The translations under genes and the position numbers were made by a program. From NCBI GenBank assembly GCA_030490835.1, contig CM059971.1:123040564-123104563 (forward strand): a DNA stretch of 64,000 bases. The letters are read 5' to 3'. The notes beneath the pieces are model-generated. The model searched no databases and had not been told where the DNA came from. It saw nothing but the letters and a program-made list of their open reading frames with translations. Shown piece by piece: positions 35,708 through 48,960 of this stretch. Positions within the stretch are counted from its first letter, which is position 1, and every line of letters starts with the position of its first letter. This DNA comes from Annona cherimola (taxonomy: Eukaryota > Streptophyta > Magnoliopsida > Magnoliales > Annonaceae).

Positions 35708-38397
35708 TTAACAGGATTCGGTCAGTCTCCCCCTTAATCCTTGTTTGCGCTCAATTGCTACCAGTCGACATGACTGTTCTTTTATCAGATTGTATGTAGA
35801 TGGCCTCTCCCACGGTACAATCCCATACTCATCGTTGTATTCTTCCATCCCTCCAACCAAAAACTGCCAGACTAATGTTCCGGCCCCTGATTTTCCTTCC
35901 TTTGCTGACTTGTAGATGATGTCAAAGACTGATTTGTAGAACACATCTCGGTCGGATGGTTGGAAATTCACGATTTTGTTTGAGAGGCCGAATTCAGTGA
36001 ACAACACTGGTTTTCTTAGTTTTTCATTACCATCTTCAATGTGAGAATGCAGCCATTTGGACATGAATTGCAGTTGATGCTCAAGCCGTTGTTCAATAAT
36101 CCTGCCACAGAAGCCTTTCAGGCTCTCCTTTTGCATGAATCTAATCCAAGTTATGATGTAAGGAAATAGTTAGGAAAAAAAATACATATAGATCAGAGAT
36201 GGATATATGGCTAGCAATACCAATGATCTGGGTAGACGTGAACAGATGCAAAATCGATGGCTGATATATTGGAGTTGTGGATGAAATCACATCCAACAGT
36301 ACCAGCCCATTCTCCTGGATTCATGCTCAATCTTCCAGGACTTGCAGGACCATAAAAACCTTCTGTGCCCACTGTCAATAGGTGTTTTCTGTCAATGGAT
36401 TTCACGTATCCAGCCATTTCCTCAATCCAACTCTGTAATAGATAGACAGGTCACCGGCAAATGTCATCAAGCACTACCATAAAAAATATACATATATCAT
36501 CAAACACTATTACTAAAACATACATTTTGATGAGTACAATGGTGAACAACCCAACCTTACTAGAAATAAGCACTCACCAATTGACATAAAGTTTCCCAAG
36601 ATATGGGTAGAAAGGTAACTTACTTGGAGAGTGTTGCCTGAAGGATCCGATGAACACCGCGGCTCATTCATTAGTTCCCATGCAAAGATGGTTGGATCAT
36701 CTCTATATTCAATCCCAGTCAAGCTGTTTCTTCTTGTTAGTACACTCTGCAAACAGAAGCAAAACCAAAATCCCAGAATGATTAGAAAGAGGAGAACTTT
36801 TTTAAAAAAGAATTCCTCATAATTCTGTACTCTTATTTTAAAATTCCAATTGGCCATTAACGTTCAATATTCAATGCAGAAATGATTTGCACGTCGAACT
36901 AAGGATGTGAAAGAAGCTACACCATCAGGCAGTCAAAAATCAACTCTGCTAGCTGTCCATGCTGGCAAGCACTCCTGAAGTTACTTGCAGACGCCTTGCA
37001 AGTAACATTGTGGTTAGGGGTGTTAATGGTCATGGTCAACCCGTTAACCCGCTCGTTCAACCCGTTAATAAATGGGTTTGGGTTGGGATTTTTGAATAAA
37101 TGGGTTATGATCCACCAACCCGTTCAACCGTTTAATTAAATAAACGGATTAGGGTTGAGGTTTCGCAACCCGTCAACCCGTCCAACCCGTTTATTTAACT
37201 CGTCCAACCCGTTCAACCCGTATAACTCATTTAATATAATATATTATAATATATATATATATAATATTTATAATAGGAATTGACATTAAAGAGATGACTT
37301 GAGATTGACGCTGATGTTTTCAAGCTAAAATAAATTAAATTCAGGTATGTTAGCTTCGAATTATTTAATTTATTTAAATTTACAGATTTTATTGAAGTTT
37401 TTTAGCATGAAAATTAGTAACAAACACAACCCGTTAACAACCCGTTAACCCGTTTATTAAATGGGTTGTAAATGGGTTAGGGTTGAAGTTTTTTAAATGG
37501 GTTAATAAATGGATTAGGGTTGAGATATATTAAATGGGTTAGGATTAGGATTAGGCTCCAACCCGTTCAACCCGATCCGTTAACACCCCTAATTGTGGTT
37601 CAATGAAGTCACGGGACTTGCAAAATCTACTCTTTGCATCGTAAATGAATTCTAGCAAGAGAAAAATAAGATAACTTTCGAACACATTGGATGAGTTAGA
37701 GGAAGAATGAACCTTGAGGTAATATTTGAAGTAGTCACGGATGGAGGGGTCGAAGAAGAATGAATCGTTGGATGAGCTCGAAGCAACGCCCTCTTCCACT
37801 GCCCATTTGACATACTGTGGCTTACCCCCAAATGCTGGTAGGTTATTGATTAAGCTGAGAATCAGCCTGATCCCATGTTCTTGTGCTTCCAAAATGACTA
37901 TGTCTAGTGCCTGCGGCCGAAAAGAAAATTTTTAAAAAACGTAAATATCTTACACATGTTTGCTAGGCTTTTGGTAGGCCTAATCTATTAACATGATCCA
38001 TGTGACATACATTCCTTGGAGATGGAGTAAAAGTTACTACCTTGAAGACTCGTTCGTTGAATCGGCCAGGGGAGAGCTGAAGAGCATTGTATGAACCATC
38101 ATTGAATGCCCATGTCCTACAAACGGTAAGGCCCATCTTGGCTCCTGCCTCAAACATGGCCCTTACTCTTGGCCTGCTGTACTCTTCCACAGCTTGGTCC
38201 ATCAACCAGTAAGAGTTCCAGCCATTAACATAGAATGCCTCACCACCCAAAACGAAGTGGGTTCCTCTCCTCTCGACGAATTCCATCTCTGGCTGTTGAA
38301 AATTGAAGCGCAAGTTCCCCAGTGACATGCAAATGAATGCAATGAATGACGCAAAACCAAGAAGAGGGTACAGCAGCAGATTATTGCTTGCCAACAT
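35708..38397 (-). CDS. Mannan endo-1,4-beta-mannosidase (GH5), 5 exons, probable in-frame stop at last splice junction
   Basis: This family hydrolyses beta-1,4 bonds in cell-wall mannans and is normally secreted. Exons in transcript order: 38041-38397, 37713-37910, 36624-36746, 36221-36432, 35708-36140; total about 440 codons, normal for the family. An N-terminal hydrophobic stretch (about residues 5-25) is a signal peptide or anchor. Visible GH5 motifs are [28 protein letters not shown] (acid/base Glu about 213), HVYPDHW and LFTEFGLS (nucleophile Glu about 346). Exon 4 ends with TG of the Trp in PDHW, but exon 5 begins with A (AG|ATTC), so the joined codon is TGA. Relatives have Trp-Phe here. 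No alternative site restores frame. The stop would remove the nucleophile. Everything else is open, so the lesion is recent, polymorphic or a sequence error. An upstream in-frame ATG at 38445 could add 16 residues. Intron 2 contains a hAT element. Confidence 0.88.
37015..37591 (-). mobile_element. Non-autonomous hAT element with 8-bp target duplication, mannanase intron 2
   Basis: It starts TAGGGGTGTTAATGG and ends CCGTTAACACCCCTA on the plus strand. A perfect 8-bp duplication, ATTGTGGT, lies at 37007-37014 and 37592-37599. On the minus strand it is nearly the same as the copy at 14775-15331, including the central stretch with GAAGCTAACATACCTGAAT. Subterminal regions are rich in AACCCGTT. It is about 20 bases longer than its sister. 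Confidence 0.9.
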
Positions 38398-38603
38398 GGT
38401 GGAGGGCGGGTTTATTATTATTATTTTTTTGGTGAAAAAAAGCAACCAATAGTGGAGGGACCCAAATGAGACTTTGCTACCAACTTTTATATGGACAACA
38501 TTAACTTGGTGAATTCAAGTTTTTGAAGAAAAAGGACGCTCAATCTCCCAGTATAAGGAACCGAAACAAATCCAGGGGTACTAAAATGCTTATCAACTCG
38601 ACT

Positions 38604-38604
<1 letters not shown>

Positions 38605-38646
<42 letters not shown>
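38605..38646. repeat. (AG)21 microsatellite upstream of mannanase
   Basis: Twenty-one AG units, that is (CT)n on the coding strand of the mannanase gene, about 210 bases upstream of its start codon. CT-rich runs are common in plant 5' leaders and promoters, so it may lie in the 5' untranslated region and is likely length-polymorphic. Confidence 0.9.
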
Positions 38647-38648
<2 letters not shown>

Positions 38649-39443
38649 CTGTAGATTGGGTAACATGGGGAGCCGGAGCTGCATTTATTAGATATAAAAT
38701 GAGAGAGAGTGTGTGTATAAAGGCAGGTGACACTGGGTTTGTGAGGGTGTAAAGCTTACAGGTTCATAAAAGGGCCGATCGACCGAGGAGACAGAGACAC
38801 AGTACCACCTGTAATGATTTGTGAGTCAAGGAGTTGGAACGTTAGCATCTGGTTTACTTCCTGCCTGCCAAGCATGCCGTTCGTACTATACGTTCTTCAT
38901 ATGTGGGAGCTGGTAGTGGTAGCCTGGTGGGCCTATTAGTCACGAAACGGATACCCAACAAGGCAGTGCCTGCAACCATGGAACTCCTCTATTATTTATA
39001 ATTCATTATGAGCCATTGGATTGCCCACCGTCCAAGTTCTAAATTTTGCGAATTTAATGGCTAAGATTACCCAGACTCATGGATGGATGCTCCAATATTG
39101 TAATACACAGTCCAGCAGGTGCAGTACTGTATTCTTCTTTGCAAATGAATAGGACGCCACGCCACGCCACGCCAGTGGGTCATGCAGCTGGCGTGGAGTG
39201 GAGATCTTTTGCATTCAAAGAAATGCGACCCGGGTGAGAAAAGTGCGTTCATTGTCTCATACCCGTCTCTCACTCTCTCTCTCATGCAAGGTCCGGCAAA
39301 CGGTCAGGCTTTATGAAATCCAGACCATGGATCTGGTGGGACCCAGTAATTCAGATCACTTTACATCTGCCAACATATGAGTAAAAAATAATAAATTAAC
39401 ATGACCAACAACATTCCTATATATGAACATTTGAATTAGCCGT
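38647..39443. other. Upstream region of mannanase, no gene seen
   Basis: Probable promoter DNA of the mannanase gene. It contains GAGAGAGTGTGTGTAT near 38700, a triple GCCAC run (CGCCACGCCACGCCACGCC) near 39155 and a CTCTCTCTCTC run near 39270. No reading frame resembles a protein family. Confidence 0.4.
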
Positions 39444-39767
39444 GATCTTTTACGGCCAGGTCCAAAACTTATTTTTTTATTTTTTCCATGGGTAAATAAA
39501 TCTAGTTGTATTAAATCTATAAACCAAGTTTTACCATTTTTAGATTTTTTAAATATTTTTTTATTTTTAAACACAGTGGCATTTGCGTAATTTTTGAAAC
39601 TCAGAAATTACGAAAATGACACTGTGTTTAAAAATAAAAATACTTAAAAACATCCAAAAATGGTAAAACTTGATTAATAGATTTAATATATCTAGATTTA
39701 CTTACACATGAAAAAAAAATGAAAAAAATAAAAAAATAAGTCTTTTGGTCCGGCCGTAGAAGAGATC
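39444..39767. mobile_element. Palindromic MITE, GATCTTTTACGG family, copy 3
   Basis: The left end GATCTTTTACGGCC faces the right end GGCCGTAGAAGAGATC. The interior is an almost complete fold-back: TTTTAAACACAGTGGCATTT... mirrors GACACTGTGTTTAAAAATAA. ATTTGAAT occurs close outside both ends (39429-39436 and 39776-39783) and may be the remains of a target duplication. Closest relative is 4819-5098. Confidence 0.75.
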
Positions 39768-42235
39768 GGTCGGCAATTTGAATAATCAACAAATAAATAT
39801 TGGTGAATATTATAAAATGAAAAAATTATTTAAAACGAAAAAAAAAACCGGTTTCGTGATATGATAGTATACCCTAGATTATTTACCAAACATTAATATT
39901 CGACCACAGGAACGTGGAGTTGGCTTTATATGATCCGACCTGATCATCAAAAGCATCAGATTCACAAACCATTTACAAAATGCATGCGTTGAGATTGCAG
40001 TAATAATTTTCCAGACCCCGATCCCAACTAGCATGGTGGCAAAAAAAAAAAAAAAAAAAAAGAAGAAGAAAATTTTTGTGGTGTGGTACGATTAATTAAT
40101 TAGCAGGTATGCATATGACATAAAACCATCCCCTTTTTCACTATGTTCTTGTTTGCCGCGCGGAATATGAATTCCAGATAATGCATACTATTTAAGTTTG
40201 CCCCGGCAAATGGATCAATCGAATCGGGTCCTGATCATGAGGTACAATACATATATAGAACAGCGGACCGCAAAATACTTAGTGCGCCAACATGTATTCA
40301 ACAACCCGAAAATATCTTGATCAAGACATATTATTCAGGAAAAAATTAGTGACTGAGTTTTAAAAATGGCTACATCTGTTCATATACAACAGCCCATATC
40401 TAGCCAAACATGCAACTACTTTATTTATTATACATACTTATTTGCAGCAAAATGACATTAAATACAATCACATTCACGTTATAATGCAGCCAAATTAATT
40501 AATTCCGCATTTAAAGAAATTCGTTTTTGTGATTTTGTTTTTCAATCGTTTCCTTTCCTAAATGGTGACATATACATTTGCATTAACTGGAATAAATATT
40601 GGCACTGGCGCATATACTCATGTTGTGTGCGTCGGTAATTGAAGGGTAATCTATTACCTAGATGGGTTCTTATTTAGAGAGCCTAATAAATAAAATAGAT
40701 GTTAACCCATATAACTTTATAGGTTGCATGATCAAGTCGATCCATTTGACATTCTAACCAACTAGCATTGCCTTTCAATGATAGTCAAGGAGACCCATTT
40801 TAGACTAGGCTACCCAACTGACAGACTGCTTAGTTTTCCAGCACGTCTTAATTAGGAATCATTTCCAAATTATGTGATGTTTAGCTTGAGTTTGGAGGGA
40901 CGGTTTGTTGAGACATGAAAATCTTTTTCCGGTAAATAGGAATCAGAGAGAATTGATACTAATGGGTGGCCTGCATTGTCATGAAAGAGCAGCAACGCCC
41001 ATGTCGCCCTTTCATGTTTCCACTCTTAAACTGCAACTTGTAATCTACCCGACCACCGGCAATAAAATTGCAAAGAAAACAAGTTGTTGGCATTTTTGTC
41101 CTTTTAAGAGAATACATGCAAGCGTGCTCCCCAACTTGTTTACCTTTTATTTCCGCTGACTTGTTTACAGTGAAAAATGTTATTGATCATGTCAATTGTA
41201 ACGCGATATAACAAGTTAACCACATTTCGACCTATATATGGTCTTGTACTTGTAGCTAGGCCTTCGATCGGATATATGAAAGTCACATTTTGTGGGAAAT
41301 TTTCATCATTCGGGCTGAATCGTTGCACCATTCAACTAAAACAGATCCTATATTCGTAAATTCAGAAAGACAATTCAAGAGTTCTTAAATTATTCTTTTG
41401 AAAAATTAATCCCAATTTTATGCAAAGTCAAAACGGGAAATCCGATTTATCCTTGGATTAGATGAGGTATGAGTTTAAGACCTTTCAAAAGATAACTAAC
41501 ATAAGACAACTTTAGAAGAAGGATAATGAGGCAAATGCCTTTATCCAACTGCAAACCTATACTATACATTCTTAATTCACTCACATTAACTGCTTGGTCA
41601 TTTAAGTGTTCACGTAATTGTAAGATGATTAATAGCATTTGATTCGATGCACCTTGTGCATTAAACTTGGGTGAACTCAGGTGTAAAAGTTCATTGTCTA
41701 ATTTTTTTTAAATTTTTTTAAAAAAATTATTAATCTAAGTGTATTGAACATATGTACTAAATTTTATTATTTTTGAAAATTTGTTCATTTTTTAATTTTT
41801 TTTTTAAAAACCATGATTCATAGGCGTAAAATATTGCAGCAAAGATATTCCAATACGGAAGATTTTGCCAGGGAAAAGGTCTACGCGAAATGTTAATCAG
41901 GTAAAAAAAAAAAAAAAAGCGACCGTCTGAATTATTTTTTGTACCTCTTGAAATCAAGAGCTCTATGCTCACACAATGCCGGACGTGAGCCAGTTCAGTT
42001 TAACCGCATAGGCGACAGAAAAGAACAATGAGACCAAATACAAGGAGGGTGTCAAGATGTTATTCATTTTCACAGGTAAAATATTTACATTAAAAAAGAA
42101 TGGATATTAACAGTTTCCTGACAAAAATGGAATCTGTGTTCTCTCCTGTTGAATCCAAATTACACCAAGTTATCCAAACGTGGAATGAATTTCAGAAAAG
42201 ATTGCCCAAAAAAAAAATTAAAATTAAAATTAAAA
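39768..42235. other. Intergenic DNA between mannanase and the MUCI70-like gene
   Basis: No gene is recognised on either strand. An A-run lies near 40041 and another near 41906. Positions 41695-41820 are AT-rich in the manner of the fold-back MITEs but ends are not clear. The two genes that face this space point in the same direction (minus strand). Confidence 0.4.
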
Positions 42236-45200
42236 TTAATTGTTCTCCTTGTCAGTGACTGTTCTCATTCGATGCCGCCTTGAACCTGACCTCTTGTCTC
42301 TCCCGCGCCTTGTTGGGATCTTCCTTTGGGAAACTTTTGGATCCCTATCCCGTGAAAATTTTGGATCCCTATCACGACTGGAAGCTGTTGAGGATTGCCT
42401 TGATGACCCTTTAGATGGAGTTGGTGGAGGAAGCGACTGTGTAGCAAGTTTATATTCCAATACTTCTCTGTGGTATGACTGAAATTAAAACAAGAGATTC
42501 TTATCAATAGATGTATCAAGTGACAACCCTTGCACACGATAGAAGCAGGAGGATGGTATTTTAAAAGGTGGTCTGCATAACTGTTAATTGCTCACCAACT
42601 GAAAGAAAATTACAGAACCAAAGGGGGGTGAGCTTGAGGATGCAAAATTCATTTGAGTTTGAGAACAGAAAATTCATTGAAATGAAACAGCATGAAAAAT
42701 TGATGAAGTGACAAAGACTGCCCTTCGAAGCCAAAAACATAATAGGCTAAAGATGGGAATCACCAGGTCTGGATGGAAGCAGATGGTGTTGAAGACGAAG
42801 ATGATAATGAATACCTGAACAACAAAGTTTCGCCTTTCACAGTCCATGAACATGCTAACAGTCCAATTTACCCTCGATGTAATTTTGTCCCTTACAGTGG
42901 AAAAACTGATCTGATCCCTTGAAGTAAAGCGGTCCACTTCATTGAACCACAAACAAGTGAAAAGGTTTGTTATGGGAATATGTTCCCTTATGATCACACA
43001 ACCTTCAGGAACATCTGTGGCCACAAATCACACACACAAAAATAATAATAATAATAATTAATTGTCAAACTAAAAGAGCATCATCTGATGAATGAAAGAC
43101 AAACGAACATGGAACCCACCACTGGTAATAGGAAGCTTAGCTGAAGAATAATGTGTCAAACCTTCCCTCCTGTAAAACTCAATTTGGTAATCAATGGATG
43201 AATTATCATACTTCCCAGCAACTTTATTAGCCTCTGCTTCCTCAAAAACATCGAAGCGTCTGTAATGCCTAGAAATCGCAAAATTGGCATTCTCCCGCCA
43301 CAAGAATCTGAAATAGCATGAGATGCTTGTGCTAATGAATTTAATTTTTTTTTGTTCTCCAATTCGGTAGTCTCTAGAATGCTTTCATGTTCATCAAGCA
43401 TGATGCATTCGATGCAGGACACAAATAGAACAATGAAGGCACAAAGGCACGCGCACACACAAACTCTAAGATGACAGCTTACAAGAGCTTTCAAAAGTAA
43501 CCCTCCATCCATCATTTTCTGATAGTAGTTGATCATGACCAGCATAGCATTATCAGCTGTACAAGCCACTGCTGGCATTTTCTGGCAAATGGGTTATTTT
43601 GGCCCATGGGAAGAAGCCACCAAATAAACAGCAAGCATAACTCAATTCACTAGGAATACATCTAATAGAGCTAGCTAAATGTAACTTAGAAAGTGAGAGA
43701 ACCACCAGTGAGAAGTCAGCAAATATTTTAGTAAAATACCCCGGGTTATCATTTTCAGTACAGCTTGGTTTGACACCTTGTCAGAGCCCGGAGACTCATT
43801 AGCACAATGCAGTAATGAACACATAATGCAAATTGTGTGCAAGATGAAGAACAGAATGATTGGAAGCATTAAGGACACTGGCAAGGAGAATGCAGAAAAG
43901 AATATGGAGTTGCGCGTGGAGATTGTAAAGATCTAGGAAAATAATGGATTGACAAAGGGCAGGTCCAAGATAGTTGAAGGGGTTTAGCGGGATTCGCCCA
44001 ACTAATCTGAGTTAAATAAGCATAACAGGCTTCTGAAATGATCCCACAAACTAAAGAAGGTTAGGGCCACATTTCATGAAGTGATTAAGAAAGTTCTAAA
44101 CTCTAGATTGGCACAAAAACTTGTACATTTAAATCTAGTAGTCCATCCAAGAATCTCACTGTGACTGTAAAATGGAAATGAGGCTAGCTGCCACCTAATT
44201 CTTAGCTTATCGTTCTTTGGCAACAGAATCTCTGTTGGTAGCTGAAAACTGATGGGTGTGTAATATAGCATTCACAATCATAAACTTAAACATATTGAAG
44301 GCCAATCAAAGTAAAGCATAAATGGTTTCCAGTGTGTTCTGAAGATCCTACAACAAGCATACCATGAACTAGAGGACATAGAAAGCTGTATCACCATTCC
44401 TTGCCATATACCTAGGAAAACCACCATTTAGTAGAGCATAGAGCTTAATTTTGTTTCAAAACCATGATGTAATGGGTGTTACAGAGAGGACAAAACTTCA
44501 AACGGACTTCACAGAAATGACAACCAAGTTTTCCATGAAAAGAAATACCTCTCCAGAATTTGATATGGATCAACAACAAGCTTGAGCTTTCCATCTATCC
44601 ATAAAGAAAACCGAGCATTGGGAAAGAGCCTGTGCAATAATAGCTTGGGAACCTGCAAACAGGGAGTACATATCAGTAACCTTAGAAATGCGCAGCTCTG
44701 ACAAAATGATAACAAAAGACATAATTGAAAATTTTTTTTAACTACATGTCATAATCTAGTTGACTGTTCACCAAGAAAGTTGCTCTCACAAAGATTTGAC
44801 TCCCCCCACTCTTCATAAACAAATGGACAACAATAAGCATGGATTTCATTTACGCTCGTACCTATGACTTTCTACAGATTGTGGTTATGCCTATGACACA
44901 AATTATTGGAAATGTGCCACATGTATATTTCAAAATATTTGCAGTTTATCTTGCCATAAAACTAAGAGGTTCAGACTGCCATAGGCACGTTTGCAATAAT
45001 TTTTATGTCATATACATAACCACAATTTGTGTAGAAAATCATTAGTCCAAATAACACAAAAAAGCAAACAAATAGACAAGGTTTATTCTCTTTTACATCT
45101 TGTTTTCAAAGAATTCAACCTTGCTTATAATTTCTGATGCATGCAATTGAGAAACAAATGATTTAACTTATTCCAAAATAAAGACACGAGAAGGTGCAAA

Positions 45201-48200
45201 TACAGGAATAGCTACACAGGTCTTAGATAGCAATTCAGGAATGCAACATACCATATAGCTTGCACTTAGGCTCAAGGCTCACTCAGGCATCCCTTGAGCC
45301 TTGAAGTGCACCTCGCCCCCCGATTTAACTTGCTCAAAAATATAAAAGTTCTAACAATCATATAAAGTTGACTTATTTAGTTTCACTTTTCTTTCTCGAT
45401 TAAAATGTCAGACTAAACCGTGAACCCGGCAACGCCCGGCTGGTTTCACATCATGACTTGATAGTCACAGGTGCAGAGGTCGGTTCTGCTTGGGAGCTGT
45501 CTCTCCTTCCTCGATGTAATAAAAAAAAATGTTAGACTAATCAAATTTGAGGTTGCCTTTATTCATAATAGCTCAGATTTGGGATTGATATTTCCTTATA
45601 AATTACACATTGCTTCTATGCCTCATGAATAGTACCCAAGGGCTCTTGGTGCCTGTGTGCACCTTGCCTTTAACAACTATGCGGCATACCATGAAACACA
45701 ATGGTGCAACCTTTTTCATCTCTCTTCTTTCAGATTGAGTTCATGTTGCTAAATAAGGCTTGGAGATTAAGAAGATGGCACTATAACAGCTAAATTCAAA
45801 ATTTTACAACTGAACTTGGTGGAGCTCACATCTTTTGATATCTAGCATCCCAGATCACGCAGGGAATATAACTTCAGGCACATTTGCCTGTGCATGTAGG
45901 ATGCATGCACATACTCAGGGAACCTTCAAATACATCTTTTCAAATTATTGTCTTATCAAGTGCAATCACCATTTACATTCAGACTTTAACTTAATTTCCT
46001 TCGACTCTATGCAGCAATCTAATGTCTTAAACAACCGAATGGTTCTAGAACAAAGGCAGACCTTTCCATTGCGTCTTGGATCAGCATAAGCTAGGTTACG
46101 TACAATAATGATTCTCCAAAGTCCAACCCTCCTCGTCCCATCAAGGACACTAGAATTCTTCATGTATGCTTCTGTCTCTTGATCCAGAAACATATAGAAG
46201 CAGATGTTTTTCTTCGCAGCATCACTGACATTTGTGGGCTGCTGTATCGTATCATAGTTTCCTGGAACATAGCATCATCCACCACAGAAAACAGTCTCAC
46301 AGTCATGAACAAGAAAAAAAATAATAATAAAATACATGATGGGCTATTGACTAAAAATAAGTAACAAATGTAAATGTCATCGTTACCAAATATTGCTGAT
46401 GCCACAACGATGCCCTGGCATTGTTCCATCTCAAAAAGATCTGCATCATCAATATCAAATCCAGTTTTATGACCAGGCCTGTCTCCTTTAATGAATCTGA
46501 GTAGCAGCAACAAGTACATCAGTCAACCACATGAACGATGCAGTTCAAAAAACAGAAATGTACACATTCATGAGAGAGTTCATGGCACAAGAAGAATTTT
46601 CTATGAGATTAAATAATAATAATAAATCATACCCACAATGGACATTCACTGATTCCTTCAGATTGAAAGAATCATTCCTCTGCTCTAAAGATGGATAACC
46701 ACCAAATGGAGAACCTCCAAATGATGGAATGCTTGAAGAATTTTCCTCTGTAATGTATGTTAAATTCTTGACTACAGGAGAAACCGATGGGGCAGCAGGC
46801 ATGAAAGCCATGGCTTGCTCAACGGGAAGATAGCAGACTGAGCATGCTGGAGGAAAGGAGGAAATGAAAAGAGAGAAATTAGCACGACTTTCGAAAAGAA
46901 GGAAAAAAGAAAAAGAAAAGAAGGAGAATATAATTATAGTTGACAGCAACTTCAACTTACGACGTGGGCCAATCCTTTTCCTATCCACCCGAGGGGGCGG
47001 AAAGACAAAATGCTTACAAGGATGCTCCAAAGGAAGCTCACCACGACGATTTGCAGCAGGATGAAAAGATGAGGTGGTGCTTATGTGACCAATTGAGTTG
47101 GTTTCTGATACATTGCGAGACTCGTTATCCTTTCCATGGTTTCCTTTCCCAGAAATTAGGGACTCTTTGTAGTATGCGGATACAATGTGGTCATTGGATA
47201 CTGCTGTATGACCATTTTGTGAAGACTTGGAGCGTATGTCAGGACCTTCTGCATCTTCATCTAAGAATGCATATAGGATAGACCAAATTATTTTGTTAGA
47301 GCAATCAATTGCACAGAAAACAAAAACCCTGAAAACAAATCACAGTTAGCATCCATGAAGTTCCTGTAGAGGAAAGAAATCCATCACCAATTTTGCTAAG
47401 GAAGTGTGGTCAAAGGGTTAGAAGCATGTGTTAATGGGTATCTGTGTCATATTTTGTATTCTCCATAATTCCTACATAAAGGCTAAGGTGCAAATTATAG
47501 GTTACAGCACCATCAATCAAACTTCATTTACATTTTACAAATGAAAGACCCGCAGCCAGCCTCACTAATAACTTTCCAAATACAATACTCAAACAATACC
47601 TGAACAGAATTTCCTCTACCCACCCATTTCGCCAGAATTGATCAACTCCACCTTTGCAACTCCAGGAAGCCGAAACTCACCATCAATGCCAATATGTTTT
47701 CACGTCAATTTGAAATTTTAAAAATAAATAAATAATAATAACACAGAAGTATGGCTCTTCCCATCCCTAAGGCATGCTTACAAACTCTGCACATGTCGTA
47801 AGTGCGGCAAACATGGCCACCTATTTTAATGGAAAGAACCAAGATACCTAGCCAATGGAATGCGTTAAACGCCCAAATTTGACCCCAGGGTCATCTAACC
47901 GGCCTTATTTTCGTGCGTCCAATCTGCACAACATTTCAAGTATCAGACAAGGTAGGGAGCATTGGCAACTAGGATCAGTATTCTCGACCAAACCAGCCAT
48001 GTTTGATCACATTCAAATTTTCAAGAACGTTTCTTTCTGTGGGTGCCAATGAGAGGACAAACTAGAAACTGAAGCAGAGATGGAATCATCAATGCTAACC
48101 TTTGGAGATGGCAGACATAAGTGACGTGAAGATTGCACCAGAAAAGACCAGCAAGAAGAACATCCCCACCTTCCTCCGCACGGTGATCTTGCAGATCCAA

Positions 48201-48361
48201 GGCAGGAACTTGTCCCTGTCTCTTGAACCGGACAAAGACAACTTCCCATGCTTGCGAGAGGTGGCAAACGCCGTATGAATCGGCAATACAACACCGTTCG
48301 CTGCCTGCTGCTGCAATGATCCATAACTCCCTGTGCGTAGACCCAATGACGTTCCAGTCAT
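42236..48361 (-). CDS. TOD1/MUCI70-domain (DUF616) glycosyltransferase-like protein, 9 exons
   Basis: Exons in transcript order: 48100-48361, 46961-47260, 46633-46846, 46387-46496, 46062-46261, 44549-44652, 43120-43307, 42815-43014, 42236-42478; phases agree and give 606 residues. A cytosolic N tail (MTGTSLGLRTGSYGSLQQQ) precedes one membrane segment (VGMFFLLVFSGAIFTSLMS, about 65-83), so it is a predicted Golgi type II protein. After a low-complexity stem, HPCKHFVFPPPR and PCSVCYLPVEQA lead into the conserved domain, with DDADLFEMEQCQGIVVASAIF, LWRIIIVRNLAYADPRRNGK, FSLWIDGKLKLVVDPYQILE, FAISRHYRRFDVFEEAEANK, EGCVIIREHIPITNLFTCLW and RDQISFSTVRDK. The C tail (about 528-606) is basic and Ser/Arg-rich. 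In Arabidopsis, MUCI70 acts in seed-coat mucilage pectin synthesis; that role is known for the relative and only inferred here. Nothing looks broken. Confidence 0.93.
44866..45041. mobile_element. Fold-back MITE in intron 5 of the MUCI70-like gene
   Basis: TGACTTTCTACAGATTGTGG at the left is mirrored by CCACAATTTGTGTAGAAAATCA at the right (imperfectly), and GGTTATGCCTATGACA mirrors TGTCATATACATAACC. The arms are about 55 bases. No target duplication or coding capacity was found. Confidence 0.65.
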
Positions 48362-48960
48362 CGTCCCTCCGAAGCCACTAAATACTCTTTCACCATCTCC
48401 CTCCTCCTTTCAAATATCCTCTCATCCAAGATCCAAACAAATCACACACTCCAGAAATGAATTTGATAAGCGCAACCAACAAATTCACTTGAAAACAAAA
48501 ATAATAATTAAAAAAAAAATGAAGCTTCAATACCAAAACCAACGCCAATTTTCGAAATTTCTTCCCGATTACACGATAATCTTCCAACGACTCTCGCGGA
48601 GTTACACGGGAACAAACCCTAGACAGCAACTTCCTCAATGAGGTTGGACAAAAAACCGTGGCTTCCTCAGCAAATATAACTCTACAAGACGCCCGTACCT
48701 CGACAAGCAGATCCGCAGCAAGCCTTAAAAACATCACCCGTCGATCCCAAGAAAGACCAACAAGCCGGAATTGCTATGACACGCTGTTCGTCCAGGACAC
48801 GTATTGCCGAAGAAAATCGGGATCCCAGGATCACACGGCCAATCCAAACCGTGGATCCGGACGCACGTATGAAATTCGTTGAGAAATCTGACAAATTGGC
48901 AGATTTTCAGGCAGTCGAATGAGAATTTCAGGACTCGCAAGAAAATGTTTTAAAAATGAT
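48362..48960 (-). promoter_or_regulatory. Probable 5' leader and promoter of the MUCI70-like gene
   Basis: This stretch upstream of the start codon is clearly less AT-rich than the DNA beyond 48960 and has no stable protein-like frame, which fits a 5' untranslated region and proximal promoter. The GAGGGAGATGGTGAAAG-type purine-rich block near 48395 lies just before the start codon on the minus strand. Confidence 0.4.

Noticed and set aside
40905..41159. 84-codon plus-strand frame in the intergenic space
   Set aside because: No family resemblance and no splice partners.
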